The notes below the pieces were generated by a model. It did no database searches. It saw only the letters and a list, made by a program, of their open reading frames with translations, and had not been told where the DNA came from. DNA of 64,000 bases from CAYWNA01 sp964459305 (GTDB taxonomy: Bacteria > Planctomycetota > Planctomycetia > Pirellulales > Pirellulaceae), in contig CAYWNA010000006.1 in NCBI GenBank assembly GCA_964459305.1, positions 62,001-126,000 of the forward strand, in the 5' to 3' direction. Below are positions 25,693 through 35,479 of the stretch, in pieces (positions within the stretch are counted from its first letter, which is position 1; each line of letters begins with the position of its first letter). The translations under genes and the position numbers were made by a program.

Positions 25693-27219
25693 ATGAGACG
25701 ACCGCTCATCCTCATAACCATATTGCTCGCCTCTCTACCCCCGTCCAACGCGACTGAGATTCGGCTCGCTTCCAATGGGGCTACGGGCTGCCAGACTCTC
25801 GCCGGTGTGCTAAGCCTGGCAGCGTTAGCTGCCGTCGCGCAGGATGATCTTGGCTTTCGCGCCGGCACGGCGGCCGTCGACATCTCGCCCACCGTCTTCC
25901 CGATTCAATTGCGTTCCGGGCCGTCCGATTACGTCCACGATCCGTTCCATGTGCGCGCCATCGCTTTCGAAAACGGCAAGGGCCGCGCGGTCATCGCGGT
26001 GGTGGACGCGATAGGCGTCGGGCGAGAGACTTGCGACGAGGCCAAGGCCATCGTCGCGGAGAAGACCGGATGGAAGCCCACGGAAATGCTGGTGTGCGCC
26101 ACTCACACCCACACGGCTCCGAAAGGCGGAGACACCTCGCCCGGCAGGGTCGCCTATGAGGAAAAGCGTTTGAACGGCATCGTGCAGGCGCTGACCGGAG
26201 CCATCGAATCGCTCGAACCGGCCAAGGTGGGGTTCGCGTCGGACGAAGAGCCTAGCGAGGTCTGCAACCGCCGCTGGTTTTTGAAACCGGGCACGATGGA
26301 TCCAAACCCGTTTGGCGAGCTGGATCAGGTGAGGACGAATGCACCGCGCGACAATCTGCTCAAGCCCGCCGGGCCAACCGACCCGGAGGTCTGCGTGGTG
26401 GACGTTCGCACGCGTCGAGGCAGAGCGTTAGGGCTGATCGCCAATTACGCGCTGCACTACGTGGGCGGCATCCCCAAGGTGAAAGATGATGATGGAAAGA
26501 TCGTGGGCATGGCATCGGCCGATTACTTTGGCGAATTTGCGCGAATCATGCCTTATCGCGTCGGCGGCGGCAATCCGCCGGACAACTTCGTCGCCATGAT
26601 GACCAACGGCGCCAGCGGCGATATCAACAACATTGACTTCTACCAGAAACGGGCACCGCGCGCTCCATTCGAACAGATTCGCGTCGTCGCCACGAAAGCG
26701 GCCGATGCCGCCTGGCGAGCCGTGAAGAAGATCGAGGAATACGACGAAAACCCGATGGTGGCCACGCGTCAGCGCGAGGTGACATTGAAATACCGGAAGA
26801 CGACCAAAGCCGAAGTCGAACGTGCTCGGAGGATCTTGGAATTACCCCGCAAGGAACGTGAAAAGCTGAACCGTCGAGCCGCCCAGTATGTCAACAACAC
26901 TTTGCGCTTCGCCGACCCGGAACACCCCGAGACGGAAGACGTGATCGTCCAGGCGATTCGCATTGGCGATCAGGCCATCGTATCCATGCCGTTCGAAGTG
27001 CTGGTCGAGATCGGGCTTGAGATCAAGGAGAAGAGCCCGTTTCCACGCACGTTTCTGATCGAGCTGGCCAACGGCGGCTACGGCTACCTGCCGCCTCCGA
27101 ATCAGCATGAACTCGGCGGTTACGAAACCTGGATTGGCACGTCCCGTTTTGAAGAGGATTCGTCTGTCATCCTGACCCGCAACCTGTTGGAGATGCTAGA
27201 GGAGTTAAAGACACTATGA
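25693..27219 (+). CDS. Neutral/alkaline ceramidase-like secreted protein, paralog 1
   Basis: A 508-residue exported protein with the N-terminal catalytic-type domain of neutral ceramidases (zinc amidases cleaving the ceramide N-acyl bond) but without their C-terminal Ig-like domain. Visible family features are the FRAGTAAVDISP opening, the zinc-ligand-like ATHTHTAP (about residue 136), NYALHYVGG, NGASGDINN in the position of the ceramidase nucleophile motif, and HELGGYETW near the end. Oddly, the N-terminus has two hydrophobic stretches (LILITILLASLPP and LAGVLSLAALAAVAQ) separated by about 20 residues, so either the annotated start or the first segment may be spurious. GGAG precedes the ATG. 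It overlaps the sulfatase start (ATGA), implying coupling. The true substrate is unknown. Confidence 0.82.
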   Translation: MRRPLILITILLASLPPSNATEIRLASNGATGCQTLAGVLSLAALAAVAQDDLGFRAGTAAVDISPTVFPIQLRSGPSDYVHDPFHVRAIAFENGKGRAVIAVVDAIGVGRETCDEAKAIVAEKTGWKPTEMLVCATHTHTAPKGGDTSPGRVAYEEKRLNGIVQALTGAIESLEPAKVGFASDEEPSEVCNRRWFLKPGTMDPNPFGELDQVRTNAPRDNLLKPAGPTDPEVCVVDVRTRRGRALGLIANYALHYVGGIPKVKDDDGKIVGMASADYFGEFARIMPYRVGGGNPPDNFVAMMTNGASGDINNIDFYQKRAPRAPFEQIRVVATKAADAAWRAVKKIEEYDENPMVATRQREVTLKYRKTTKAEVERARRILELPRKEREKLNRRAAQYVNNTLRFADPEHPETEDVIVQAIRIGDQAIVSMPFEVLVEIGLEIKEKSPFPRTFLIELANGGYGYLPPPNQHELGGYETWIGTSRFEEDSSVILTRNLLEMLEELKTL

Positions 27220-28760
27220 GGTTCGATCCCGCCATGAAAACACTCGCCTATGCCGTCTTGGGTCTACTACTAATCGTCACACCCGGTGTGGGTGACGACA
27301 AACCCAATGTGCTGTTGATCGTTTCTGAAGATAACGGGCCGGAACTGGGGTGCTATGGCGATCCGTATGCTCGCACGCCGAATCTCGATCGTCTGGCCGC
27401 AGAGGGCGTGCGGTTCGAGAATGCCTTCGTGCCCTACACGGTCTGTTCGCCGTCGCGGGCCTGTTTTCTAACCGGGCTGCGTCCGCATCAGAATGGGCAG
27501 ATCGGTTTGGCTACGCACAAATTCGCGATGTATCGCGAGGACACGCCCAGCTTTGTCACGCTGCTGAAAGGGCATGGTTACCACACGGGTCTGATCGGAA
27601 AACTGCATGTGAATCCTCCGTCCGCGTTTCCGTTCGACTTCACGGCGATACCCTCGGCGAATTTTCGGCGCAAGCAGTCACCCGCCGACTATGCCGCCGC
27701 AGCCGTTCGGTTTTTCGCCCAGTCCGGCGATGCACCCTGGTTTTTGTCCGTGAACTTCCCGGACGCCCATCTCCCCTTCCTGCGTCAGGCGAATGGTCTG
27801 CCAGCCGAGCCGCTCGACGCGGACGACGTTAAGCCGATGTCGTGGATCGGTGTCGACACACCTCGGCTCAGAGAACAGGTGGCGAACTATTACAATTGTC
27901 TCGAACGGCTGGACCACGCCGTCGGGTTGCTGCTCGACGAATTGCAAAAGACCGGGCAAGCTGACAACACGCTGGTTTTCTACATCGGCGATCACGGCGC
28001 CCAGTTTCCGCGTGGCAAAGGGACGGTCTACGAAGCGGGGCTGCGTGTTCCCTTGATCGTTCGCTGGCCGGGGCAGTCGCAGGCCGGACAAGTTCGGCAG
28101 GAACTCGTTTCCACACTCGATCTACTGCCAACCGCGCTGGTCGCCACCGGCGTCAAACCGTCGGGCGACCTGCCGGGCCGGGCACTGCAGCCGTTGTTGG
28201 CAGGGGCCGCCGCTGAGAATTCGCGGCGATACATCTACGGCTTCACGACCGGATCGTTTCCTGGAAACTGCTTCGTCCAACATTCCGTGCGCGACGAACG
28301 GTTCAAGCTGATCTCAAGTCCGCGGCCTGGCACCGACAACCTGATTTCCCGTTCCTACCTCGACGAATCGCACCCTTACTTCGTCGTCTCCGGAGCGACC
28401 GTCTCGGATCAGGCCGCGATCGCACCACACGTGCGCGACGCATTCGACCGATGGAGCCGCCCGCCGCGTTATGAACTCTATGATCTCAAGAGCGACCCGC
28501 ACGAATGGCATAATCTCGCCGACGACCTTCAATTTGCCACGGTCAAGACCCGGCTGATCAAAGCCCTGACCGACATGCAGCAGCAAACACACGATCCGTT
28601 CCTCGATCCGGCCAATATCGAGGCGTTCGTGACCGAACAGCTCGCGAATCGCGATCTCGGATATCGCAGGAATCAGGACTTTCGGTGGTCCTACCTCGAA
28701 ACGTTTCCTACATGGCGAGCGAAAGGACGCCCGGACACCCCTCCTGAGGCCAAACCGTAA
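27216..28760 (+). CDS. Secreted S1-family sulfatase
   Basis: Type I sulfatase that hydrolyses sulfate esters or sulfamates with a formylglycine made from cysteine. The maturation motif CSPSRACFLTG is at about residue 77. The metal-binding N-terminus NVLLIVSEDNGPELGCYGD, the GLIGKLHV segment and a later DHGAQFPRGKGTVYE are all present. The overall layout resembles heparan N-sulfatase-like S1 enzymes. The protein has 514 residues and a signal peptide (TLAYAVLGLLLIVTPGVG). Its ATG overlaps the stop of the ceramidase-like gene. Activity needs a formylglycine-generating enzyme; the only FGE-fold gene in the window is broken and of a different type, so the modifying enzyme must be elsewhere. It marks the cluster's substrate as probably sulfated. 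Confidence 0.92.
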   Translation: MRFDPAMKTLAYAVLGLLLIVTPGVGDDKPNVLLIVSEDNGPELGCYGDPYARTPNLDRLAAEGVRFENAFVPYTVCSPSRACFLTGLRPHQNGQIGLATHKFAMYREDTPSFVTLLKGHGYHTGLIGKLHVNPPSAFPFDFTAIPSANFRRKQSPADYAAAAVRFFAQSGDAPWFLSVNFPDAHLPFLRQANGLPAEPLDADDVKPMSWIGVDTPRLREQVANYYNCLERLDHAVGLLLDELQKTGQADNTLVFYIGDHGAQFPRGKGTVYEAGLRVPLIVRWPGQSQAGQVRQELVSTLDLLPTALVATGVKPSGDLPGRALQPLLAGAAAENSRRYIYGFTTGSFPGNCFVQHSVRDERFKLISSPRPGTDNLISRSYLDESHPYFVVSGATVSDQAAIAPHVRDAFDRWSRPPRYELYDLKSDPHEWHNLADDLQFATVKTRLIKALTDMQQQTHDPFLDPANIEAFVTEQLANRDLGYRRNQDFRWSYLETFPTWRAKGRPDTPPEAKP

Positions 28761-28915
28761 GACGATACAACGCTCCAGTGCAACAGCGATCTTGTGAAGA
28801 GACCTTGGCCTTTTCGCCTACTGGCGAGGGTGGATTCCACGCCCCACGGAGATTCGGCATGTTGCATGTCAGGTAGAATCGCGTAGCGGGTCAACAACGC
28901 GAAGTGAGGAATTCC

Positions 28916-31900
28916 ATGAAAAACATCCCGCTCGCCATTCTGTGCGTGTTGCCCCTTCCGCCGACAGGCGTTGGGGCCGAGGTACGTTCGCGGCGAGTTG
29001 ACATCCATGTCGATGGCGGGCGGCCGATCGCTGGAGAACGCAGTCGCTTTGCCGTCTCGCCGCAAGGCGACGTTTTCTTTACGTACACGCTGGTGGCCGG
29101 CGACTTTTCATGTAAGCCGCTCGGGCGGATCAATCGGGCTGGCGAAATCCGGATGTTGGCGATCGATAGCGAGTCGACGTGGAATGTCGAAGGATGGGCT
29201 ACCTATGGCTTTCCCTTCGATCTGGCATTCGACGCCGCGGGCGAGTTGCATATTGCCGCTCGACACCGCGGGAAACCTTACGGAGTGGATTACTGGCGGC
29301 GGGTGGACGGCGTCTGGCGGCTGGAGTCTTTTGCCGCGGACGTTACGTACGGTGGCAACAATGTGTCGTTGGGACTGCTGCCGGACGCGTGGCCAGTCGT
29401 CGTGTGTCTGGATCGCAATCGGACCCAACTGGCTGTGTGGGAGAGAGGCGATGACGGCGGGTGGTCGGCGACACGGCCATCGGAACTGAGCAATGTCGTA
29501 TCCGGCCAGTTTGATCTGGTCGTCCACAACGGTGGTGTGCTTCGAGTTCTCCTCTGCCCAACGAAAGGCGGGCCGGTTTGTGCGACTCGTGATGCGAAGG
29601 GGCAATGGACTGCGCAGCGAATTGCGCCAACAGCCGTCTCACGGATGATTGCCGCGACACTGGACGACGCCGATCAACTGCATGTGTCGTTCGCATCGGG
29701 AGACGGTACCGACAAGATTCGCGAATTGAACTACGCCGCGCTGTCGGCGGATGGCACGTGGCGAAACAAAGTCGTGGCGAAGTCCGATGACCAGCGTCAT
29801 GTCGGGTTGACCGACATCACCGCCGCGGCCGGTCGAGTGGCGATTGCCTGGGAGCACGGAGCCGGTCAGCAGTTTGCCCCGAAGGATTACGGCGGGAAAG
29901 TTGGTTCCGTGATGTTGACGGTGATCGGTGGTGGTGGTAGCCGAACTCCTGAGACTTCGGGACGACTGAAGTCTCACGACTTCAGCTACAGCGATGATCC
30001 GGTGACGCATGAACTGGTCCCCAAAAACGGCGGCCGGCCGGGGTTGGCGCTGTCGCCGGACGGAAAGACCGCGTGGGTTGGGGTATACACGGGAAACGAT
30101 CACGGTGACGATTTCTATCTGCTGAAATGCCGGCTGGACGATGGCGAACCCACGACAGCGCGGGTTGTCAATGGCGATCCAGCCAGAATGTTCCACGACG
30201 GTTGTCTGAAGGACATTGGTTCTCGAAATGAAAAAGCCGAACGGCGCGGATTGCAACGCATCGATCTGAGCGGCGCGACCGCGGATCTTCGGCAGTCGCT
30301 GATTGGGCGCTACTTGAATCACGACGACCCGTTGATCCGCAAATCGATCGTTCGCGAACTGGCCAGCTCGCCCGACGCAGTCGCTCATTTCTCGGCTCGG
30401 TTGGCGAACGTGCTCGACGATCCTGACCGTCTCGTGCGGAAGACGTTTCTCGAAGGACTGGCGGCTGGTAATGCCGATCAGCGATTCGTGCGCCCCGTCT
30501 TTGAACAGGCCATTGCCAGCGACGACGCCATGACTCGGCTGTGCGCGGCCGAAGTCCTGCGTCAGCATCCCGACTGGGTTCGCCCCGAATCGCTCACGCC
30601 TGCTATGGAGGGCTTCGCCCGTGACTTGGATAGTGAGGACGCCACCGCCGCCGGCTCGGCCGCGATGGCGCTGGAGCGAATGATCGACGTCGGCGGCACC
30701 CGCGATCGATTGCGGTTGCTTTGCAGGGCAGAATCGCCGTTGCAGCGGGTGCGCGCCGCGCTGATCCTCTTTCGATGCGGGGAAAACATCGAGTTGTCGA
30801 AACTCGCTGGAGTGCCAACGGTGAATCGTAGCCGAAGTCGTGAGACTTCGGAGATGCCGGAGAAACCGAAGTCTCACGACTTCGGCTACGGGAAATCGCA
30901 GCAAGCTCAACTGGCCTTATGTGGGTTGTTCGGTCAGATGCGAACCGTCCGTTGCGTGCCGATGCTGGAACAATCCCTCGAAAGCGAATATCGCTCGGTC
31001 CGAACGGCAGCGGTTTTCGCGCTGCGATCCATCGCTCACGTTGCCGAACTGAAACCTGTCGCGAAACATCCAAAAGGCTTTGATCTGCTGGCGTTGCGTG
31101 CGGTTGAGTCACCTACGACCGAGCAACAGGAGACGCAGCAAGCCGCCATTGCGGCGCTAATCCGCTCGCTGCGGCACACCGATGCCAATGTCCGCCAGAA
31201 AGCCTGTGATGCGCTGAATCGCGTCCGCGCGAAAGAGGCGGTCGCTTCGATCGAACCCTTGCTTGACGATCCGGATGACGGCGTGCGGTTCGCGGCGCGC
31301 ACTGCCGTGGGAATTCTGAACGATCGTCTATCCGAGGCTCTGATCGACCACAATCAGTGGAAACAGTCGTCGTCCGACCGGTCCGGTCATCGGCTGGGAA
31401 ATGTGTTTCGCCGGCCGACAAGAGTCGTCGATGGTGTGGTTCAGGCCGGATCGGACAAACAGTTGCTGATCGACGATCTGGTGATCGAAAAGATATCTGG
31501 CCTGGAAAGGCGGCTGCATCCCTTCGAAAAGCATCCGCGCAATCCGGTATTTCAGTCCCAGTTGCCTTGGGAGGAAGGTTGGGCCGATTCGTTTATGTCC
31601 ACCGTGATTTACGATCGCGACGAGCGTTGCTTCAGGATGTGGTATCGCTGTGGTCCGCGGCATTCGCTAAAAGCATATGCTGTGTCGGCCGACGGGATTC
31701 ACTGGCAACATCCGAACATTGCGCGATCGACGTGGCAGCAATTCAAACACCATAATCTGTTGGGCTTCGAAGGCCAGATCGCCACGTGGAAAAAGCCGGG
31801 CAACAATGTGCAGTTCTTTCCTGATGCCCACGGGGCCGATCGGTATCTGTCGCTGTTTTATCAGCCGCCGACGACCGATTACGCCATCAGTCGTTCGTCG

Positions 31901-32869
31901 GACGGCGTCGCCTGGCAACCGCCGCAATCCGTCCGCCATGCCTACGGCGACGTCGTCTCGTTGATCTGGGATCCGGGGCGCGAGCAGTACTTGTTCTTCC
32001 CGAAATACAAACGCGAAAACGACGGCTTCGTGCGCCGCAGCTTCGCCGCTACGACGTTGAAAGAACTCGACGCGCCCTTTTCCGCGACCTTCCCGTTCCT
32101 GGCCGGACATTCCGACGACTCCCGCGTCGCCGACGATGCCTGCCGGGCTTATGGAAGTCTGCTACCGGACACCTTGCAGTTGCAGGAGTTCCACAGCGAG
32201 ATTTATTCGGTCACGGTCATTCCGTACGAAGGCGTCGTCGTCGCACTATACGACTTGTGGCCCGTGACCGGCAGCCGCGAAGGCCCGCTGGACATGCCCA
32301 TGAAGATCAGCCGCGATATGAAAACATGGCGTGACGTCGATTATCCGCGGCGGGCATTGTCGATCGGTCGTTTTGGAGAATGGGACTCCGGCATGGTCTA
32401 CGGCGGTAACACGATGTTGGTTGTGGACGATCAGATTCGGCTATACTACCTCGGTGCGAACATGGGTCATTGCACGCGAATCCTGCCGACGACAAGGCCT
32501 TATCACACACTTGGCATCGGACTGGCGACCCTGCGTCTGGATGGTTTCGCTTCCCTGCAATCCGAAGCCAAAACCGGTGAGTTCACGACCAAGCCGCTCA
32601 GCATCGAGGGCAACCGCCTGCAGATCAACGGCCGATGCCGGCAGGGCGGATGGATCAAAGTCGAACTGCTCGACACCACCGGCAAGCCACTGCCCGGCTT
32701 TGCGATGGACGATTGTGACCCGTTCAAAGGCGATTCGATTCGTCACACGATGGCGTGGCAGACCAATGTTGACATTCGCGACACGTCCAAACCAGTTCGC
32801 CTGCGAATCATGCTGTCGTCCTCCGAGTTGTTCGCATTTCAATTTGTTCCCACATCTGGTGCGATTTGA
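28916..32869 (+). CDS. Secreted propeller / HEAT-repeat / GH43-like fusion protein
   Basis: A 1317-residue exported protein (signal peptide MKNIPLAILCVLPLPPTGVGA) with three parts. Residues about 30-430 form a beta-propeller-like region with blades such as RFAVSPQGDVFFTY and GRPGLALSPDGKTAWVGVY. Residues about 440-815 are HEAT/ARM repeats (DPLIRKSIVRELASSP, DANVRQKACDALNRV). Residues about 840-1160 resemble a five-bladed GH43/GH32-type propeller (LLIDDLVIEK, MWYRCGPRHSLKAYAVSADG, YAISRSSDGVAWQ), followed by a small beta-sandwich tail. The catalytic acids of a GH43 enzyme could not be assigned, so it may bind rather than cleave. Two palindromic repeats are translated in-frame (29937-29989 and 30828-30889). 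The ATG at 28916 has GAGGA upstream. Confidence 0.75.
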   Translation: MKNIPLAILCVLPLPPTGVGAEVRSRRVDIHVDGGRPIAGERSRFAVSPQGDVFFTYTLVAGDFSCKPLGRINRAGEIRMLAIDSESTWNVEGWATYGFPFDLAFDAAGELHIAARHRGKPYGVDYWRRVDGVWRLESFAADVTYGGNNVSLGLLPDAWPVVVCLDRNRTQLAVWERGDDGGWSATRPSELSNVVSGQFDLVVHNGGVLRVLLCPTKGGPVCATRDAKGQWTAQRIAPTAVSRMIAATLDDADQLHVSFASGDGTDKIRELNYAALSADGTWRNKVVAKSDDQRHVGLTDITAAAGRVAIAWEHGAGQQFAPKDYGGKVGSVMLTVIGGGGSRTPETSGRLKSHDFSYSDDPVTHELVPKNGGRPGLALSPDGKTAWVGVYTGNDHGDDFYLLKCRLDDGEPTTARVVNGDPARMFHDGCLKDIGSRNEKAERRGLQRIDLSGATADLRQSLIGRYLNHDDPLIRKSIVRELASSPDAVAHFSARLANVLDDPDRLVRKTFLEGLAAGNADQRFVRPVFEQAIASDDAMTRLCAAEVLRQHPDWVRPESLTPAMEGFARDLDSEDATAAGSAAMALERMIDVGGTRDRLRLLCRAESPLQRVRAALILFRCGENIELSKLAGVPTVNRSRSRETSEMPEKPKSHDFGYGKSQQAQLALCGLFGQMRTVRCVPMLEQSLESEYRSVRTAAVFALRSIAHVAELKPVAKHPKGFDLLALRAVESPTTEQQETQQAAIAALIRSLRHTDANVRQKACDALNRVRAKEAVASIEPLLDDPDDGVRFAARTAVGILNDRLSEALIDHNQWKQSSSDRSGHRLGNVFRRPTRVVDGVVQAGSDKQLLIDDLVIEKISGLERRLHPFEKHPRNPVFQSQLPWEEGWADSFMSTVIYDRDERCFRMWYRCGPRHSLKAYAVSADGIHWQHPNIARSTWQQFKHHNLLGFEGQIATWKKPGNNVQFFPDAHGADRYLSLFYQPPTTDYAISRSSDGVAWQPPQSVRHAYGDVVSLIWDPGREQYLFFPKYKRENDGFVRRSFAATTLKELDAPFSATFPFLAGHSDDSRVADDACRAYGSLLPDTLQLQEFHSEIYSVTVIPYEGVVVALYDLWPVTGSREGPLDMPMKISRDMKTWRDVDYPRRALSIGRFGEWDSGMVYGGNTMLVVDDQIRLYYLGANMGHCTRILPTTRPYHTLGIGLATLRLDGFASLQSEAKTGEFTTKPLSIEGNRLQINGRCRQGGWIKVELLDTTGKPLPGFAMDDCDPFKGDSIRHTMAWQTNVDIRDTSKPVRLRIMLSSSELFAFQFVPTSGAI
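29937..29989. repeat. In-frame palindromic repeat (GTAGCCGAAGTC family), copy 1
   Basis: Inverted 24-nt arms at 29937-29960 and 29966-29989 with a few mismatches; total 53 nt. It is translated inside the propeller region as SRTPETSGRLKSHDFSY. It belongs to the same family as 30828-30889 and 50194-50255. Confidence 0.85.
30828..30889. repeat. In-frame palindromic repeat (GTAGCCGAAGTC family), copy 2
   Basis: Perfect 24-nt inverted arms at 30828-30851 and 30866-30889; 62 nt in all. It is translated between HEAT repeats as RSRSRETSEMPEKPKSHDFG. The perfect arms suggest a recent or conserved copy. Confidence 0.92.
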
Positions 32870-32953
32870 GTGAGCAGCCCTATCCAAACATCCGAAAGAT
32901 GTGAAAAAACGCGAGGAACTTGAGAAGGCGCGTTTGAAGTAGAAAGACTGCCA

Positions 32954-35428
32954 ATGCGACGGATTCTTATCACTCTGGCTGTCACCCTCAACGTCACCGG
33001 TCTCGGTGACCAGACGGTCCGCGCGATTGCCGCCGACGCTTTCCTCGTCGAGAACAGCCGGCCGAACGCTGAGATCGTCATCGCCGAGGAACCGACGCGA
33101 ATGCAGACGCTTGCGGCGAGTGAACTGCAGGCTTACATCAAAAAGGTCTCCGGCGCGGAGCTGCCTGTCGTTTCTCGGCCGAGCGGCGGGGATGCGATTC
33201 GGATTTTCGTTGGCGGAAGCGCTCATACTGGGCGACTGGGCATCAAGACCGATGACCTGAAACATGGCGCCTATCGCGTGGCGTCGGGTGCGGACTGGAT
33301 GGCACTGGTTGGGTCGGGACGGGAGTTTGAGCCAGTCGAGCCGTGGGCGCGCACGAGGACAAACGGATCAGGCGGACGAGCGGAGCGAGACCGTCTTCAT
33401 CGCGAGTGGGACAAGATCACCGGCGAAACGTTTGGGAACCCGTTCCACTACCTTTATCCCTTCTTGAACCAGGAACTGCAAATCTGGGAGTTCGACGACG
33501 CGGGCACCCTGAACGCAGTCTACGATTTTCTGCGTGGTTTGGGCGTGCGCTGGTTTTATCCCGGCAAACTTGGAGAGGTCGTTCCGCAGGCGAAGAATAT
33601 CCCTCTGCCCAGCGAAAACAAAGCCGTCCGCCCGGACTTCGCTCTGCGCAAGATCGGCTGGTGGTCGAAGCGAATTAGCATGACGACCGAAGAGGATCTG
33701 TGGAATCTTCGCATGGGCGTGAACCACGGAGTCGACTTGATCGGTCTCACGCAGTTGTGCCATGGCTCCAAGTTCGTCCACGCGCGCGAGGAATACAAGA
33801 AGGCGAACACGGAACACTTTGCCGTGTATGGTGGCAAGCGGGCCACCGATCACAAAGGCACCCAGGGCGCTCCCTGCCTGTCGTCGGAAGGGTTCTTCAA
33901 GAATCACCTCAAATACGCTCGGGCGGTCTTCGACCACTACGACGAGCCGCTCATCAGCATCGACGTCTGCGACGGCTATAGCCGCGGGGTATGCGAGTGC
34001 GAATTGTGTAAAGGCAAGGGCACGCCCAAGCGCGGTGTGTATGGGTCCATGTCCGATTACGTGCTTGGTTGTGTCAACCGCGTCGCGACGGAGCTCCACG
34101 TGAGCCATCCCGACAAAATGGTGAGCGCGCTTTCCTACGGAGCTTACAGACTGCCGCCGCAGAACATTGAAACATTTTCGCCTAACCTCGCTTTGTTCCT
34201 TTGCCAGTCGCGCAAGAACTACCACGACCCGCAGGAACGGATACAGTCTCTTGAACTCCGTAAAGCATGGCTGGAGAAGCTGCCCTCGAAGCGGGTTTTC
34301 GTTTACGAATACTACACCGGCAACCGCCCGGGTGCGGCGTGGGAAGGGATCCCCGTTTATTCGCCGCGGCTGATCTCGGAAGATCTTCGTTCGCTGAAAG
34401 GCGTGAGCAGCGGTGAATACATTGATTGCTACCAGCCTCACGACCGAAGCCAATTGGCTCACGACTACCTGGCCATCGCTCATCTCGATCTTCACGTGAC
34501 GACGCGATTGTGGTGGGACGCCGACCGCGATGTAGACGCCTTGTTAGAGGACTACTACACCAGGTTCTATGGCCCGGCCCGCAGCGAGATGAAGGCGTTT
34601 ATCGAATACAGCGAGCAGAACTGGCCGCGCATGCGCAAAGACCCGGCGGCCATCACCGGGGCGTTGGAACTGCTGACCGATGCACGCGCCGCTACGGGCG
34701 ACACGGTTTACGGCAAACGTATCGAGTTAGTCGTGCAGTACGTCGAGCCGCTCAAGAGACTTCGGAAACAACTATCCACCCCTCGCGATGACGTCCCCGT
34801 GGCGCGGGCGCTGTTGCGCGACCCGAAGCTCTTGAAGCTCGACGGCAAACTCGATGAACCGTTCTGGAAAACCGTTCGGCCCTACAATCTGTTCGACATC
34901 GAAAGCGGGAACTGGCCGGAAATCGGAGCCGGTTTCCGAATTGCCTGGCTCGGCGATGCCTTGTGTCTGGGAATCACCTGCCAGGAGCCGGACATACAGA
35001 ATCTGCGAATCGGCGCCACGCAAAAGGACGACCTGGGCATCTGGTCGGGCGATGTCGTCGAGGTGCTCATGGAAACGCAGTTCCACGACTACTACCAGAT
35101 CGCCATCAGCCCCAACGGTGTCATCACGGACCTTGACCGGGAAAAGCGTCTCGAATCTCGATGGTCCTCCGGTGCCGAAGTGGCGACCCATCGAGCCGAA
35201 GACGCCTGGACGATCGAGATTCGCCTGCCCGCCGCTGGCGAGAACGCGAAGGAGATCGATCCGCTCCACGGAATCGCGGGCAGACGACCCAGCGAAACCT
35301 ACCCATGGTTCGTCAACGTCTGCCGGCAACGCGTCCGCGACGACGGAATACAACTGTTTGCCTGGTCCCCCACGGGAAAGCGCCGCTTCAACGTGCCGGA
35401 GAAGTTCGGAAAGGTCTTTGCGCGGTGA
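32954..35428 (+). CDS. DUF4838 protein with C-terminal CBM9-like domain, paralog A
   Basis: An 824-residue secreted protein. After the signal peptide comes an N-terminal alpha/beta domain (ENSRPNAEIVIAEEP, ASELQAYIKKVSGAELPVV) like that of GH67/GH20 family enzymes, where it precedes a TIM barrel. Then follows the DUF4838 barrel with AVYDFLRGLGVRWFYPG, FAVYGGKR and the Cys cluster CECELC (C-x-C-x2-C). Residues about 625-824 form a CBM9-like beta-sandwich (LDGKLDEPFWKTV, WSGDVVEVLMETQFHDYYQI). DUF4838 is uncharacterised but related in fold to alpha-glucuronidases. This copy lacks the repeat insert that two paralogs carry (NIPLPSENKAVRPDF). It sits between the fusion protein gene and a ceramidase-like gene. 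Confidence 0.85.
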   Translation: MRRILITLAVTLNVTGLGDQTVRAIAADAFLVENSRPNAEIVIAEEPTRMQTLAASELQAYIKKVSGAELPVVSRPSGGDAIRIFVGGSAHTGRLGIKTDDLKHGAYRVASGADWMALVGSGREFEPVEPWARTRTNGSGGRAERDRLHREWDKITGETFGNPFHYLYPFLNQELQIWEFDDAGTLNAVYDFLRGLGVRWFYPGKLGEVVPQAKNIPLPSENKAVRPDFALRKIGWWSKRISMTTEEDLWNLRMGVNHGVDLIGLTQLCHGSKFVHAREEYKKANTEHFAVYGGKRATDHKGTQGAPCLSSEGFFKNHLKYARAVFDHYDEPLISIDVCDGYSRGVCECELCKGKGTPKRGVYGSMSDYVLGCVNRVATELHVSHPDKMVSALSYGAYRLPPQNIETFSPNLALFLCQSRKNYHDPQERIQSLELRKAWLEKLPSKRVFVYEYYTGNRPGAAWEGIPVYSPRLISEDLRSLKGVSSGEYIDCYQPHDRSQLAHDYLAIAHLDLHVTTRLWWDADRDVDALLEDYYTRFYGPARSEMKAFIEYSEQNWPRMRKDPAAITGALELLTDARAATGDTVYGKRIELVVQYVEPLKRLRKQLSTPRDDVPVARALLRDPKLLKLDGKLDEPFWKTVRPYNLFDIESGNWPEIGAGFRIAWLGDALCLGITCQEPDIQNLRIGATQKDDLGIWSGDVVEVLMETQFHDYYQIAISPNGVITDLDREKRLESRWSSGAEVATHRAEDAWTIEIRLPAAGENAKEIDPLHGIAGRRPSETYPWFVNVCRQRVRDDGIQLFAWSPTGKRRFNVPEKFGKVFAR

Positions 35429-35479
35429 CGATGGCTTACTATGAGTGGATTGGACTCTGGCAGATGGGGCTTCGATGAA

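Noticed and set aside
29639..30910. 423-residue open frame on the minus strand
   Set aside because: Antisense to the propeller/HEAT fusion gene, kept open by codon bias.
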